Assembly (NCBI GenBank): GCA_019639155.1
Contig: JAHBSJ010000001.1
Location: 124,001 to 188,000, forward strand
Source: Acidobacteriota bacterium
Lineage (GTDB): Bacteria > Acidobacteriota > Blastocatellia > Pyrinomonadales > Pyrinomonadaceae
DNA: 64,000 nt
Direction of reading: 5' to 3'
Shown here: positions 35,459 to 42,944 of the stretch, one piece after another
How positions within the stretch are numbered: the stretch's first letter is position 1
How the letters are laid out: each line of letters begins with the position of its first letter
The notes under the pieces: generated by a model
The model's input: only the letters and a program-made list of their open reading frames with translations
Told to the model about the DNA's origin: nothing
Databases searched by the model: none
Program-made: the position numbers and the translations under genes

Positions 35459-36064
35459 ATGGGACTTAGCACTACATACACAGCAAAAACATTTGATCTT
35501 TCGGACCTGACTGGCATCTCGAACGAAACGCTTGCGATGCACTTCAAGCTCTACGAAGGTTACGTTACGAACACCAACGTACTGAATCAACGCATCGCTG
35601 ATCTGATCGGCGGCGGTGAGCTGGACGCGACGCAAGTTGCTGCATTCAGTGAACTTAAGCGTCGTTTTGGGTTTGAATATAACGGCATGGTGCTGCATGA
35701 ATACTATTTCGAAAACATGCAGAAACACGGCACCGGCGATCCATCGACCGGCGATGCCTTCATACAGGCGGCCAAGGCGAGTTTCGGCAGCTACGACGTA
35801 TGGAAAGCCGATTTTATGAATACGGGCAAGATGAGAGGCGTCGGCTGGGCTGCGGTTTACCAGGATCCGTCGAACGGCGCTATCTCGAACCACTGGATCA
35901 ATCTCCACGAGACCGGCAACGTCGCAGGCTACAAGCCGATCCTGATAATGGACGTCTGGGAGCACGCTTTCATAAAAGATTACGCACCGGCGGACCGCCC
36001 GAAATATATTGAGGCATTCTTTGCGAACATCAACTGGGATGTCGTCAATTCGCGCCTTGGCTAA
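35459..36064 (+). CDS. Fe/Mn superoxide dismutase, unusual subtype
   Basis: Dismutates superoxide; 201 residues. Metal ligands are recognisable as His28, His80 (MVLHEYYFENM), Asp165 and His169 (IMDVWEHAF). The N-terminal segment AMHFKLYEGYV lacks the second-shell His of the usual HxxxHHxTYV motif and is one residue shorter. His150 in NLHETGN sits near where the C-terminal solvent-binding Gln or His occurs. The start at 35459 has GGGAG upstream; the open frame to 35348 overlaps the ferredoxin gene. The metal (Fe or Mn) cannot be decided by eye. Confidence 0.9.
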   Translation: MGLSTTYTAKTFDLSDLTGISNETLAMHFKLYEGYVTNTNVLNQRIADLIGGGELDATQVAAFSELKRRFGFEYNGMVLHEYYFENMQKHGTGDPSTGDAFIQAAKASFGSYDVWKADFMNTGKMRGVGWAAVYQDPSNGAISNHWINLHETGNVAGYKPILIMDVWEHAFIKDYAPADRPKYIEAFFANINWDVVNSRLG

Positions 36065-36081
36065 TTTAGAGTCACTAGCAG

Positions 36082-36139
36082 ACAGGATGGGCAGGACGTG
36101 CGGATTACGATTTCATCCTGTATATCCGGTTCATCCTGT
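36082..36139. repeat. Repeat of the acaggatg family
   Basis: ACAGGATG at 36082-36089 faces two inverted copies CATCCTGT at 36114-36121 and 36132-36139. Same family as the element at 31038. It lies 17 bases after the SOD stop and may serve as its 3' end. Confidence 0.7.
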
Positions 36140-36353
36140 TTGAATTTACGATGAACGAAGAACCGGTTTTAGTTCAATGCTTTCTCAACCGCGAGGGCCG
36201 TCATCGGCCATGAGAGGCTTACTAGCTGGAAATCAGGTCTTGCGACCAACCTAATCGCGATCAAGATCAATAGCTGACATACGGGTCCCGCCGACACAAA
36301 CCTCTTTAAAAAATAGCAATTCAGGCTGTGTGATCGACCGAGCCGATAGGATA
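36140..36353. other. Gene-free intergenic stretch before the T/G-tract promoter
   Basis: No supported gene. A minus-strand frame (36169-36411) exists but lacks a ribosome site, crosses the promoter and has no protein-like composition. Apart from AT-rich patches (TTTAAAAAATAG near 36305) nothing is recognised. Confidence 0.5.
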
Positions 36354-36383
36354 TTGACATTTTTTTAAGGGGGGGGATATATT
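36354..36383 (+). promoter_or_regulatory. Strong sigma-70 promoter with T7-A2-G8 spacer
   Basis: A consensus -35 TTGACA (36354-36359) and a near-consensus -10 TATATT (36378-36383) are separated by 18 bases that consist almost entirely of seven T, two A and eight G. The transcript would start near 36390, leaving about 45 bases to the ATG at 36435, which has AAGGAG at 36421-36426. Length change in either homopolymer by slippage would alter the spacer and so promoter strength. Confidence 0.8.
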
Positions 36384-36434
36384 GACTGTATCTAGGTAAA
36401 CACTGGATCAAACCACTTCAAAGGAGATTTAAAT

Positions 36435-37082
36435 ATGTTGAAGAAATTGATCTTGATTTTTTCAGTTATTTTCATTTCCGCGGCTGCGGCTTGGGCTCAG
36501 TCGAGTTGTAGTTGCGAATTAGGAAATGGAGGCTGCAAAGCTAGCCAATCATGTCCGGCCGGCTACATTGCATCGTGTACATGTTCAGCATCGGGCTGCG
36601 CCTCAAGCTGTAATCTGGAGAATTTGGGTGAGGTCGCCTCCGGTGACATTTTCTCGTCCTTGAAGAATAATGACCTTCGTACACTCAACCGAGACTTGTC
36701 TCGTGCCTATGGCAAGGTGGTTCGGTTTTCGCTAACAGACGCTTCGCGGGAAGTGAAAGAAATTCCGGCATTTTCAGTCCGACCTTATGACTGGAGCATA
36801 TTGGAGTTTCTCGACCAAACGGGTGATCTGACCATAAACGGTCACAAGCTGTCGTTCTGGCGGACCATGCGCGAATCCCTGTTGAAAGGCGATGAATTTC
36901 AGATCTGCTCAAATAGAGCGGATGCGGTATTGAACGAGATATCCTTCTTGTCGGGCAAGAAATTCTCCGTCGTTGCCGGTGATGCCGCAACGCCGTTGAA
37001 GGGGCCGATCCGTGGAAACGGTTTATATGCGCTGTTGTCTAACCTCAGCGAGGTCGCAGATATCACGATAGTCGAAAATTAG
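36435..37082 (+). CDS. Secreted protein with Cys-rich N terminus
   Basis: A 215-residue exported protein. The signal peptide ends at AAAAWAQ, followed by a compact segment with eight Cys (SCSCELGNGGC, SCPAGYIASCTC, GCASSC), likely disulfide bonded. Residues 60-215 form a mixed domain; its end (EISFLSGKKFSVVAGD then LYALLSNLSEVADITI) resembles the STN/secretin short domain. No family could be named. It is the only gene behind the T/G-tract promoter, so its level may vary. It could be a surface or periplasmic stress protein; this is a guess. Confidence 0.75.
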   Translation: MLKKLILIFSVIFISAAAAWAQSSCSCELGNGGCKASQSCPAGYIASCTCSASGCASSCNLENLGEVASGDIFSSLKNNDLRTLNRDLSRAYGKVVRFSLTDASREVKEIPAFSVRPYDWSILEFLDQTGDLTINGHKLSFWRTMRESLLKGDEFQICSNRADAVLNEISFLSGKKFSVVAGDAATPLKGPIRGNGLYALLSNLSEVADITIVEN

Positions 37083-37121
37083 ACGCGCGTTTAGTGCTCG
37101 CTATTAATTGCCGACATAACC

Positions 37122-37158
37122 AAAGACACGAAGAAAGAGTATCTTTCTTTGTGTCTTT
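37122..37158. repeat. Hairpin of the aaagacac family upstream of lipA
   Basis: AAAGACACGAAGAAAGA (37122-37138) pairs with TCTTTCTTTGTGTCTTT (37142-37158), 17 bp with one G-T pair and a 3-base loop. It lies 26 bases before the lipA start. Confidence 0.85.
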
Positions 37159-37184
37159 TATGCTTTTTGTGGCTAAATCAATCT

Positions 37185-38111
37185 ATGATCGAGGAAAAGG
37201 TTCTCGTCCAACAATTTCTGAACCGTAAGCAGCGTGAGCGGCTTAGAAAACCCGATTGGCTAAAGATCAAACTGGGCGATCCGCGTAATCAGAACGCCGT
37301 TCTCGACCTGATCTCGGGGCTGAACCTTCACACCGTTTGTCAGGAGGCGAAATGCCCCAACATCTTCGAATGCTGGACCGACAAGACCGCGACATTTATG
37401 CTAGGCGGCGATACGTGTACACGGCATTGCGGATTTTGTGCGGTCAATAAGGGCAAGCCGTTGGACCTTGACCCGCAGGAACCGACACATGTCGCAGAGG
37501 CCGTCAAGCATCTCGATCTGAAGCATGCGGTCATAACGTCGGTCAATCGCGACGACCTGCCCGACGGCGGCTCGCGGCACTGGGCAGAGACGATCTTTCG
37601 TGTGCGAGAGATGAATCCCGATTGTAAGGTCGAGGTGCTGATACCCGATTTCAACGGTGACGAAGAAGCCCTGAAAAATGTCCTTCACGCACGTCCCGAT
37701 GTCCTAAATCACAACACCGAGACCATCGCACGGCTATATCGCCGCGTCCGCCCGGATGCCAAGTACGAACAGACGCTGGAACTGCTTGAACGCTCGGCAC
37801 GTTGGCGCGACGACCACCAGCCCGCGATGCTCACCAAAAGCGGCATCATGGCCGGGCTCGGTGAGGAATTTGAGGAGGTCGTTGATCTGATGCGTGACCT
37901 TCGCAAGGTCTCATGCGACATAATGACCATCGGCCAATACCTACAGCCTTACGAAAAGCGGCTGCCGGTCGAACGTTACGTTACACCGGAAGAATTCGCA
38001 GAGTGGAAACGGATCGGCTTGGAAATGGGCTTCAAGCACGTCGAATCATCACCGCTGACGCGCAGCTCTTATCACGCTCGGCAGCAAACGGAATCAGGAG
38101 AATCTCAATAG
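37185..38111 (+). CDS. lipA: Lipoyl synthase
   Basis: Radical-SAM enzyme that inserts two sulfurs into octanoyl groups on lipoyl domains; 308 residues. The auxiliary cluster cysteines are Cys52, Cys57 and Cys63 (TVCQEAKCPNIFEC), the radical-SAM motif CTRHCGFC gives Cys78, Cys82 and Cys85, and the C-terminal SSPLTRSSYHA supplies the serine ligand. ATG 37185 is the start; an upstream TTG at 37149 lies inside the hairpin and is rejected. The bacterioferritin gene begins 2 bases after the stop. Confidence 0.96.
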   Translation: MIEEKVLVQQFLNRKQRERLRKPDWLKIKLGDPRNQNAVLDLISGLNLHTVCQEAKCPNIFECWTDKTATFMLGGDTCTRHCGFCAVNKGKPLDLDPQEPTHVAEAVKHLDLKHAVITSVNRDDLPDGGSRHWAETIFRVREMNPDCKVEVLIPDFNGDEEALKNVLHARPDVLNHNTETIARLYRRVRPDAKYEQTLELLERSARWRDDHQPAMLTKSGIMAGLGEEFEEVVDLMRDLRKVSCDIMTIGQYLQPYEKRLPVERYVTPEEFAEWKRIGLEMGFKHVESSPLTRSSYHARQQTESGESQ

Positions 38112-38113
38112 TT

Positions 38114-38569
38114 ATGAACGAAACAGAAAAACAGCAAGTAATTGACGTACTGAACAGAATTTTGGAGCTGGAATTGGCAGGCGTGGTGCGTTACACGCAT
38201 TACAGCCTGATGGTATTCGGCTATAACCGCATTCCGATCGTATCGTGGCTCAAAGGCAACGCAGACGAGTCGCTGGCCCATGCTTACAAAGCAGGCGAAT
38301 TTGTGACAATGCTCGGCGGGCATCCGAGCCTGAAGATCGGCCCGCTGCTCGAAACGGAGAAACACGACATCGGCGACATCCTTCGTGAAAGCCTCGAGCA
38401 GGAGAGCACGACGCTTGCCGCTTATTACGACCTGTCAAAACTGGTCGAAGGAAGGTCGGTGGCTCTGGAGGAATATGCACGCGAGATGATACTGCTCGAA
38501 GAACTACATCTCGACGAGGTCAACAAAATGCTCCGCAAGCCCGGAGAGATCGAGCCGTTTAGCGAATAG
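38114..38569 (+). CDS. Bacterioferritin-like ferritin
   Basis: A 151-residue four-helix ferritin. Di-iron ligands can be seen in the helices: ILELELAGVVRYTHYS, ESLAHAYKAGEF (Glu and the His position), EQESTTLAAYY and LEELHLDEVNKML. It stores or detoxifies iron; no haem-binding Met can be assigned with certainty. Translation is probably coupled to lipA (2 bases between). An iron-sulfur enzyme next to an iron store is a sensible pairing, but not proof of joint control. A terminator follows at 38596. Confidence 0.88.
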   Translation: MNETEKQQVIDVLNRILELELAGVVRYTHYSLMVFGYNRIPIVSWLKGNADESLAHAYKAGEFVTMLGGHPSLKIGPLLETEKHDIGDILRESLEQESTTLAAYYDLSKLVEGRSVALEEYAREMILLEELHLDEVNKMLRKPGEIEPFSE

Positions 38570-38595
38570 CAGATCCTTGCATTATTATTTTATGC

Positions 38596-38622
38596 GTGGC
38601 GGTCTTAACCGCCACATTTTTT
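38596..38622 (+). terminator. Terminator ending just before lpxI
   Basis: A perfect 8-bp stem GTGGCGGT / ACCGCCAC (38596-38603, 38608-38615) with loop CTTA is followed by ATTTTTT. Its last T is only 2 bases before the lpxI ATG at 38625, so lpxI has no room for a separate promoter downstream of it. Confidence 0.82.
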
Positions 38623-38624
38623 CT

Positions 38625-39446
38625 ATGCGATACGGACTGATCGCCGGCAACGGCAGGTTTCCATTCCTTGTCATCGACGGGGCACGCCGTGCCAATGCCG
38701 AATTGTCCGTCGTCGCAATAAAGGAAGAGACGGATCCCGACATCGAAAAGTTCGCCGATGATGTTCTATGGGTCGGGATCGGCCAGCTCGGCAAGATGAT
38801 CTCGCATTTCAAAAAACTCGGAGTAGAAAAAGCAATAATGGCGGGGCAGGTAAAACACGTGCAGATATTTTCCGGCGCGCTGCCCGACCTTAGAATGGTG
38901 AAAATGCTCTGGAATCTGCCGCGTCGGAACACCGATGCATTGATCGGCGGCGTTGCTGCTGAGATGGCAAAAGAGGGCATCGAACTTATTGATTCTACAT
39001 ACTTTATCCAAGACCTTCTCGCACCTGAAGGCGCGATAACGCGGAGGAAACCGTCAAAAGATGAGGCCGCAAATATAGAATACGGCCTTCACATTGCGAC
39101 GGAATTAGGACGCCTCGACCTCGGTCAGACGGTGGTCGTGCGTGCAAAGGCATGCGTTGCCATCGAGGCCATGGAAGGAACGGACGCGGTAATCCGCCGC
39201 GCAGGTGAGCTTGCGAAAGGAAAGCTAACGGTGGTCAAGGTCGCAAAGCCGGAACAGGATATGCGGTTCGACGTTCCGGTCGTAGGCCTCCCGACCGTCG
39301 AGAATATGATCGCCGCGGGAGCGACATGCCTTTCGGTCACTGCTGGAAAGACACTGATCTTTGACCGAGACGAAATGGTCGCCCTTGCCGAAAAGAACGG
39401 CATTTGCATGGTCGGAACGGCAGACACCGTCTTGTCGAAACATTGA
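38625..39446 (+). CDS. lpxI: UDP-2,3-diacylglucosamine diphosphatase LpxI
   Basis: Hydrolyses UDP-2,3-diacylglucosamine to lipid X in lipid A synthesis, the alternative to LpxH. The 273-residue DUF1009 protein starts MRYGLIAGNGRFPFLV, continues with KAIMAGQVKH, DALIGGVAAEMAKEGI and ACVAIEAMEGTDAVI and ends in a domain with PVVGLPTVENMIAAGATCLSV. The start at 38625 follows the terminator without a Shine-Dalgarno; an in-frame ATG at 38577 precedes the hairpin and is less likely. Matches the presence of lpxK. Confidence 0.93.
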   Translation: MRYGLIAGNGRFPFLVIDGARRANAELSVVAIKEETDPDIEKFADDVLWVGIGQLGKMISHFKKLGVEKAIMAGQVKHVQIFSGALPDLRMVKMLWNLPRRNTDALIGGVAAEMAKEGIELIDSTYFIQDLLAPEGAITRRKPSKDEAANIEYGLHIATELGRLDLGQTVVVRAKACVAIEAMEGTDAVIRRAGELAKGKLTVVKVAKPEQDMRFDVPVVGLPTVENMIAAGATCLSVTAGKTLIFDRDEMVALAEKNGICMVGTADTVLSKH

Positions 39447-39535
39447 CACGGCAACAGGCGTAATACAGGCATTGCATTTTGAAACGCCGCATTTCGGCAA
39501 CTGCCGAAAATCAGATCGAATCCAAACACTTTATG

Positions 39536-41179
39536 ATGAAACGAAACATTATTGCAGCACTCACGCTCGCAGCCGTGCTGTTCCAGAGTTCGCTTTTCGC
39601 ACAGGCTCCTGCGATCAGGATCACTCCGGCTGAAAGGAAGATCGCTGAGACAATTCGGGCGGACCAGCTAAGCAACTGGCTGCATTTTGTAGCTTCTGAC
39701 GCAATGGCGGGCCGCGACACTCCGTCGCAAGGGCTCGACGTAACGGCAGAATTCCTTAAGATGAAGCTTTCCCGCTGGGGATTTCGCCCCGCGGGCGACA
39801 ACGGCACGTTCTTTCAGCGAATGGATCTGACACGCGAATCTATCGACGCAGCGGCCACGTTTGTCAGACTCGGCGACAAGCAGTTCAAATTGACGGAGGA
39901 TTTTTTCCGGCTGGGCGGCAGCGGAAGCGTTGAGAATGCCGGGCTCGTATTCGGCGGTAGCGGCTGGATGGTAAAGGCGAAGAATTATGACGCACTGGAC
40001 GGCGTAGATGCGAAAGGCAAGATCGTGGTGCTTTTCAGCAATGGCTTTCCAAGCCAGCGGACCATAACCCAACTGCCGCAGGGTTTGTCACAGGCCGACC
40101 TCGCGGGTACGAGCGGCGTCGATTTTGCGGATCCATTGACAAACGCCCGCATGAAAGGAGCCGTGGGCATCATTCTCGCGGCATCGCCTCAAGTCGAAAC
40201 TGCCTGGGGCAACATTCGCGGCTTTTTTAGTCGCGGCTCTTTGACGGTTGAAAAGCTTCGCGGCGACGGCGGCGGCCAACAAGATATGTTGCCTACTATC
40301 CTCGCTTCCAAGAAGCTTAGCGACGCTATATTCGAAGGCGAAAGCGCCGGGCGCGATTCTAAGACCGCTTTTGCCATAAACAAGACGATCTCGATGGCGG
40401 CAACCGCTAAGAAAGAATTGCTGAAGACCCAGAATGTTGTCGCCGTGTGGGAAGGCTCTGATCCCAAACTTAAAGCTGAATACGTCGCTATCGGCTCTCA
40501 CTACGATCACGTCGGCGTCAATGAAAATGCCCCGGGCGATGACAAGATCTACAACGGTGCCGATGATGACGGTTCGGGTACGGTAGGCATGCTCGCTATC
40601 GCCGAGGCTCTCGCAAGATCGAAAGTTCGTCCGCGACGCTCTATATTATTCGTTTGGCATGCCGGCGAAGAAAAAGGACTGTGGGGAGCAGAATATTTCA
40701 ACAAATTCCCGACCGTCGATATAAAGAACGTTGTTACTCAACTTAATATCGACATGATCGGCCGCAGCCGAAAACCCGACGACACGGACCAACGAAATAA
40801 AGATCTGTCCGGACCGAATGAGGTATATCTGATCGGTTCCGAGGTGATGAGTTCAACATTGGGAGCGGTCACCAAGGGAGTCAATTCCAACTATCTGAAG
40901 TTGGATTACAACTACCGCTACGACGCTCCGAACGACCCGAACCGCTTCTTTTTCCGCTCCGACCATTTTCATTATGCTCTGAATGGAATTCCTATCGCGT
41001 TTTGGTTTACGGGTGTGCATCAGGATTACCACCAGCCCGGCGATCACGCTGACAAGATCGATTATGCGAAGATGGAAAAGATCGTTCGCACCATTTTCAT
41101 GACCGCGTGGAAACTGGCAAATATGAACGATCGGCCAAAAGTTGACAAGGAACTGCCGCCGGAACTGACGCGACGTTAA
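39536..41179 (+). CDS. Secreted M28-family metallopeptidase
   Basis: A zinc exopeptidase of 547 residues with signal peptide MKRNIIAALTLAAVLFQSSLFAQ. A PA-type insert lies between the prodomain-like N terminus and the catalytic domain. Zinc ligands and catalytic residues: His near 322 in GSHYDHVG, Asp in GADDDGSGT near 342, Glu pair in HAGEEKG near 377, Asp in NIDMIGRS and a C-terminal His in HQDYHQPGDH. It is probably a periplasmic aminopeptidase. ATG 39533 is an equal start option. A bidirectional terminator follows. Confidence 0.92.
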   Translation: MKRNIIAALTLAAVLFQSSLFAQAPAIRITPAERKIAETIRADQLSNWLHFVASDAMAGRDTPSQGLDVTAEFLKMKLSRWGFRPAGDNGTFFQRMDLTRESIDAAATFVRLGDKQFKLTEDFFRLGGSGSVENAGLVFGGSGWMVKAKNYDALDGVDAKGKIVVLFSNGFPSQRTITQLPQGLSQADLAGTSGVDFADPLTNARMKGAVGIILAASPQVETAWGNIRGFFSRGSLTVEKLRGDGGGQQDMLPTILASKKLSDAIFEGESAGRDSKTAFAINKTISMAATAKKELLKTQNVVAVWEGSDPKLKAEYVAIGSHYDHVGVNENAPGDDKIYNGADDDGSGTVGMLAIAEALARSKVRPRRSILFVWHAGEEKGLWGAEYFNKFPTVDIKNVVTQLNIDMIGRSRKPDDTDQRNKDLSGPNEVYLIGSEVMSSTLGAVTKGVNSNYLKLDYNYRYDAPNDPNRFFFRSDHFHYALNGIPIAFWFTGVHQDYHQPGDHADKIDYAKMEKIVRTIFMTAWKLANMNDRPKVDKELPPELTRR

Positions 41180-41190
41180 CTTGGAAAAGT

Positions 41191-41229
41191 AAGGTGGGGC
41201 AAGTAGGCATTGCGAAAGCCCCGCCTTTT
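41191..41229. terminator. Bidirectional terminator between M28 and rsmI
   Basis: AAGGTGGGGC (41191-41200) pairs with GCCCCGCCTT (41218-41227) with one G-T pair and a 17-base loop, followed by TT on the plus strand; A residues at the left (GGAAAAGT) give T on the other strand. It sits between convergent genes ending at 41179 and 41237. Confidence 0.7.
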
Positions 41230-41236
41230 CACACTT

Positions 41237-42058
41237 TCACTTTTTCACCTTCGTTCTTCGATACACCTCTGATTTTGGAATACCAAGCTGTTTGGCCGCC
41301 TTTTTAATAGCGGCCTTTTCGTCAAACCCCGCCTTTTTGAGTTCCTCTATCAAAGTATCAACATCGTCGATCGACGCTGCTGCCGCCGTTTGGTTTGAGG
41401 CTCTCTCGATCAACAGCACCATCTCGCCTTTCGCATTCGTCAGGAACGGCAGTTCGCTCAATCTGCCGCGCGTGAACGTTTCGTGAATCTTCGTCAGTTC
41501 ACGTGCGATGACCGCGTTTCTATCGCCGAGAACCTCGATACAGTCGGCGATAGCGCGGGATATTCGATGCGGCGTTTCAAAAAAAACAAGCGTCGCCGGA
41601 ATGTCCTTTACTTCAGTAAGACGTTTGATCCTATCGCCTTTTTTTGACGGCAGAAATCCACCAAAAAAGAAGCTTTCGGTCGGCAATCCGGACGCTATCA
41701 GTGCCGCGATCACCGCAGACGGACCCGGAATTGGAACAACGGAAATTCCGATTTCACTTGCTATTCTTACCAGCCTATAGCCGGGATCGTTTATCCCTGG
41801 CGTACCGGCGTCAGAAATGACCGCAATCGATGCACCGCTCTTCAGCATCTCCAGCAATTCTTCACCGCGTTCATTTTCATTGTGTTCATGAAAGCTGATC
41901 GTGCGGTTTGAGATCCTATAGTGATTCAGCAGTTTTTGACTGTGACGGGTGTCCTCGCAGGCGATCACGTCAACATCGCGCAGCGTGTCCAACGCGCGAT
42001 AGCTGATATCGCGAAGATTTCCGATCGGTGTGGCAACCAAATACAGTGTTCCCTGCAT
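41237..42058 (-). CDS. rsmI: 16S rRNA 2'-O-methyltransferase RsmI
   Basis: Methylates C1402 of 16S rRNA; 273 residues. It has MQGTLYLVATPIGNLRDIS, DVDVIACEDTRHSQKLL, SFHEHNE, AVISDAGTPGINDPGYRLV and PIPGPSAVIAALIASGLPT, all family signatures. The start at 42058 is by homology; the frame is open to 42112. The C terminus has a short extension (FDEKAAIKKAAKQLGIPKSE) that resembles a DNA- or RNA-binding helix-turn-helix. Confidence 0.96.
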   Translation of the reverse strand: MQGTLYLVATPIGNLRDISYRALDTLRDVDVIACEDTRHSQKLLNHYRISNRTISFHEHNENERGEELLEMLKSGASIAVISDAGTPGINDPGYRLVRIASEIGISVVPIPGPSAVIAALIASGLPTESFFFGGFLPSKKGDRIKRLTEVKDIPATLVFFETPHRISRAIADCIEVLGDRNAVIARELTKIHETFTRGRLSELPFLTNAKGEMVLLIERASNQTAAAASIDDVDTLIEELKKAGFDEKAAIKKAAKQLGIPKSEVYRRTKVKK

Positions 42059-42090
42059 ACTCGAAACTATAGCCAAGAGAGCTTGGAAAC

Positions 42091-42123
42091 AAAAATGCCT
42101 GCCGAACATCATGCTCGGCAGGC
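42091..42123 (-). terminator. Terminator of the 42148 gene
   Basis: A 9-bp stem GCCTGCCGA / TCGGCAGGC (42097-42105, 42115-42123) followed on the minus strand by ATTTTT (complement of 42091-42096), 25 bases after the stop of the 42148 gene. Confidence 0.85.
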
Positions 42124-42147
42124 TACAGGAGAATAGCAGTTACAGGG

Positions 42148-42723
42148 TTAGAAAGGCCACCAGCCTGGATTTCGGCCGGAACCGTTCCTGCCGCGGCCGT
42201 TGCCCCACGGACCTTGCTGCTGCTGCGGATACTGATTGCCCCAACCGCCTCGGTTATTACCGTAATAGCTTCCGAGCGTTTGCAGATCATAGCGAATTCC
42301 CTGCCAAAGATTCATCGTGCCCCAGCTCAACCGAGCTCTGGAGATCATACGATCTACCTGACGGCCTTGGTCCATTGCCTGACGGACCTTGTCCTGCGAA
42401 TTACGGCTGTTGCCGTTGTCGAGACGGTTTACCGAACGCTGAAAATCTTTCACCGCTCTGTTTACCTGATCTTCGAAATTGGTACCGTTGCGGCGTCCGC
42501 GATCCAGCTCACGATCGACCTGGCGCTGGAAGTCCTTTGTACGATCCTTCAAACGTTTAACAAGCTGCCGCGAGTCGACATTGCCGTAGTTCGGTCCGCC
42601 GCCATAAGTACCCCAAGGCCCTTGCTGTCCCTGCGGCCCCCATTGTGCCGACACGAAGGTCGGCACCGTTAAGAATAGAAATGCAAAGGTGCTGACTGTA
42701 AGAATGTTCTTTATGCGATTCAT
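42148..42723 (-). CDS. Secreted Arg/Asn/Gly-rich protein
   Basis: A 191-residue exported protein of unknown function. The start at 42723 is preceded by GGGGAG and gives a signal peptide ending in TFVSAQ. The mature part has a Gly/Pro/Gln-rich head (WGPQGQQGPWGTYGGG), a basic helical middle (RLKDRTKDFQRQVDRELDRG, with repeats of the type VNRAVKDFQRSVNRLD), and a Gly/Gln/Trp tail ending GWWPF. It may bind polyanions or surfaces. No catalytic motif. Own terminator at 42091. Confidence 0.75.
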   Translation of the reverse strand: MNRIKNILTVSTFAFLFLTVPTFVSAQWGPQGQQGPWGTYGGGPNYGNVDSRQLVKRLKDRTKDFQRQVDRELDRGRRNGTNFEDQVNRAVKDFQRSVNRLDNGNSRNSQDKVRQAMDQGRQVDRMISRARLSWGTMNLWQGIRYDLQTLGSYYGNNRGGWGNQYPQQQQGPWGNGRGRNGSGRNPGWWPF

Positions 42724-42944
42724 TGTTTTCTCCCCATTCATAAAACTTCGGGCAATGAACTTCATTGCTCGCATTGCATAAGGGCAACGGGCGTGCCACA
42801 ACGTTCTCACAATGGCCAGTGAGCCCATATCCTCTTTGTTTATAATACTTTACACGATTATTTCCGGTGTTGATAATAAGAATGCCCGACCGATTTCCGT
42901 TACAGATAACGCAAATCGTCGGGCAACCCGGAAAGCGAAAGATC

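Noticed and set aside
36169..36411. Minus-strand open frame of 80 codons
   Set aside because: It crosses the strong plus-strand promoter, has no ribosome site and no protein-like composition.
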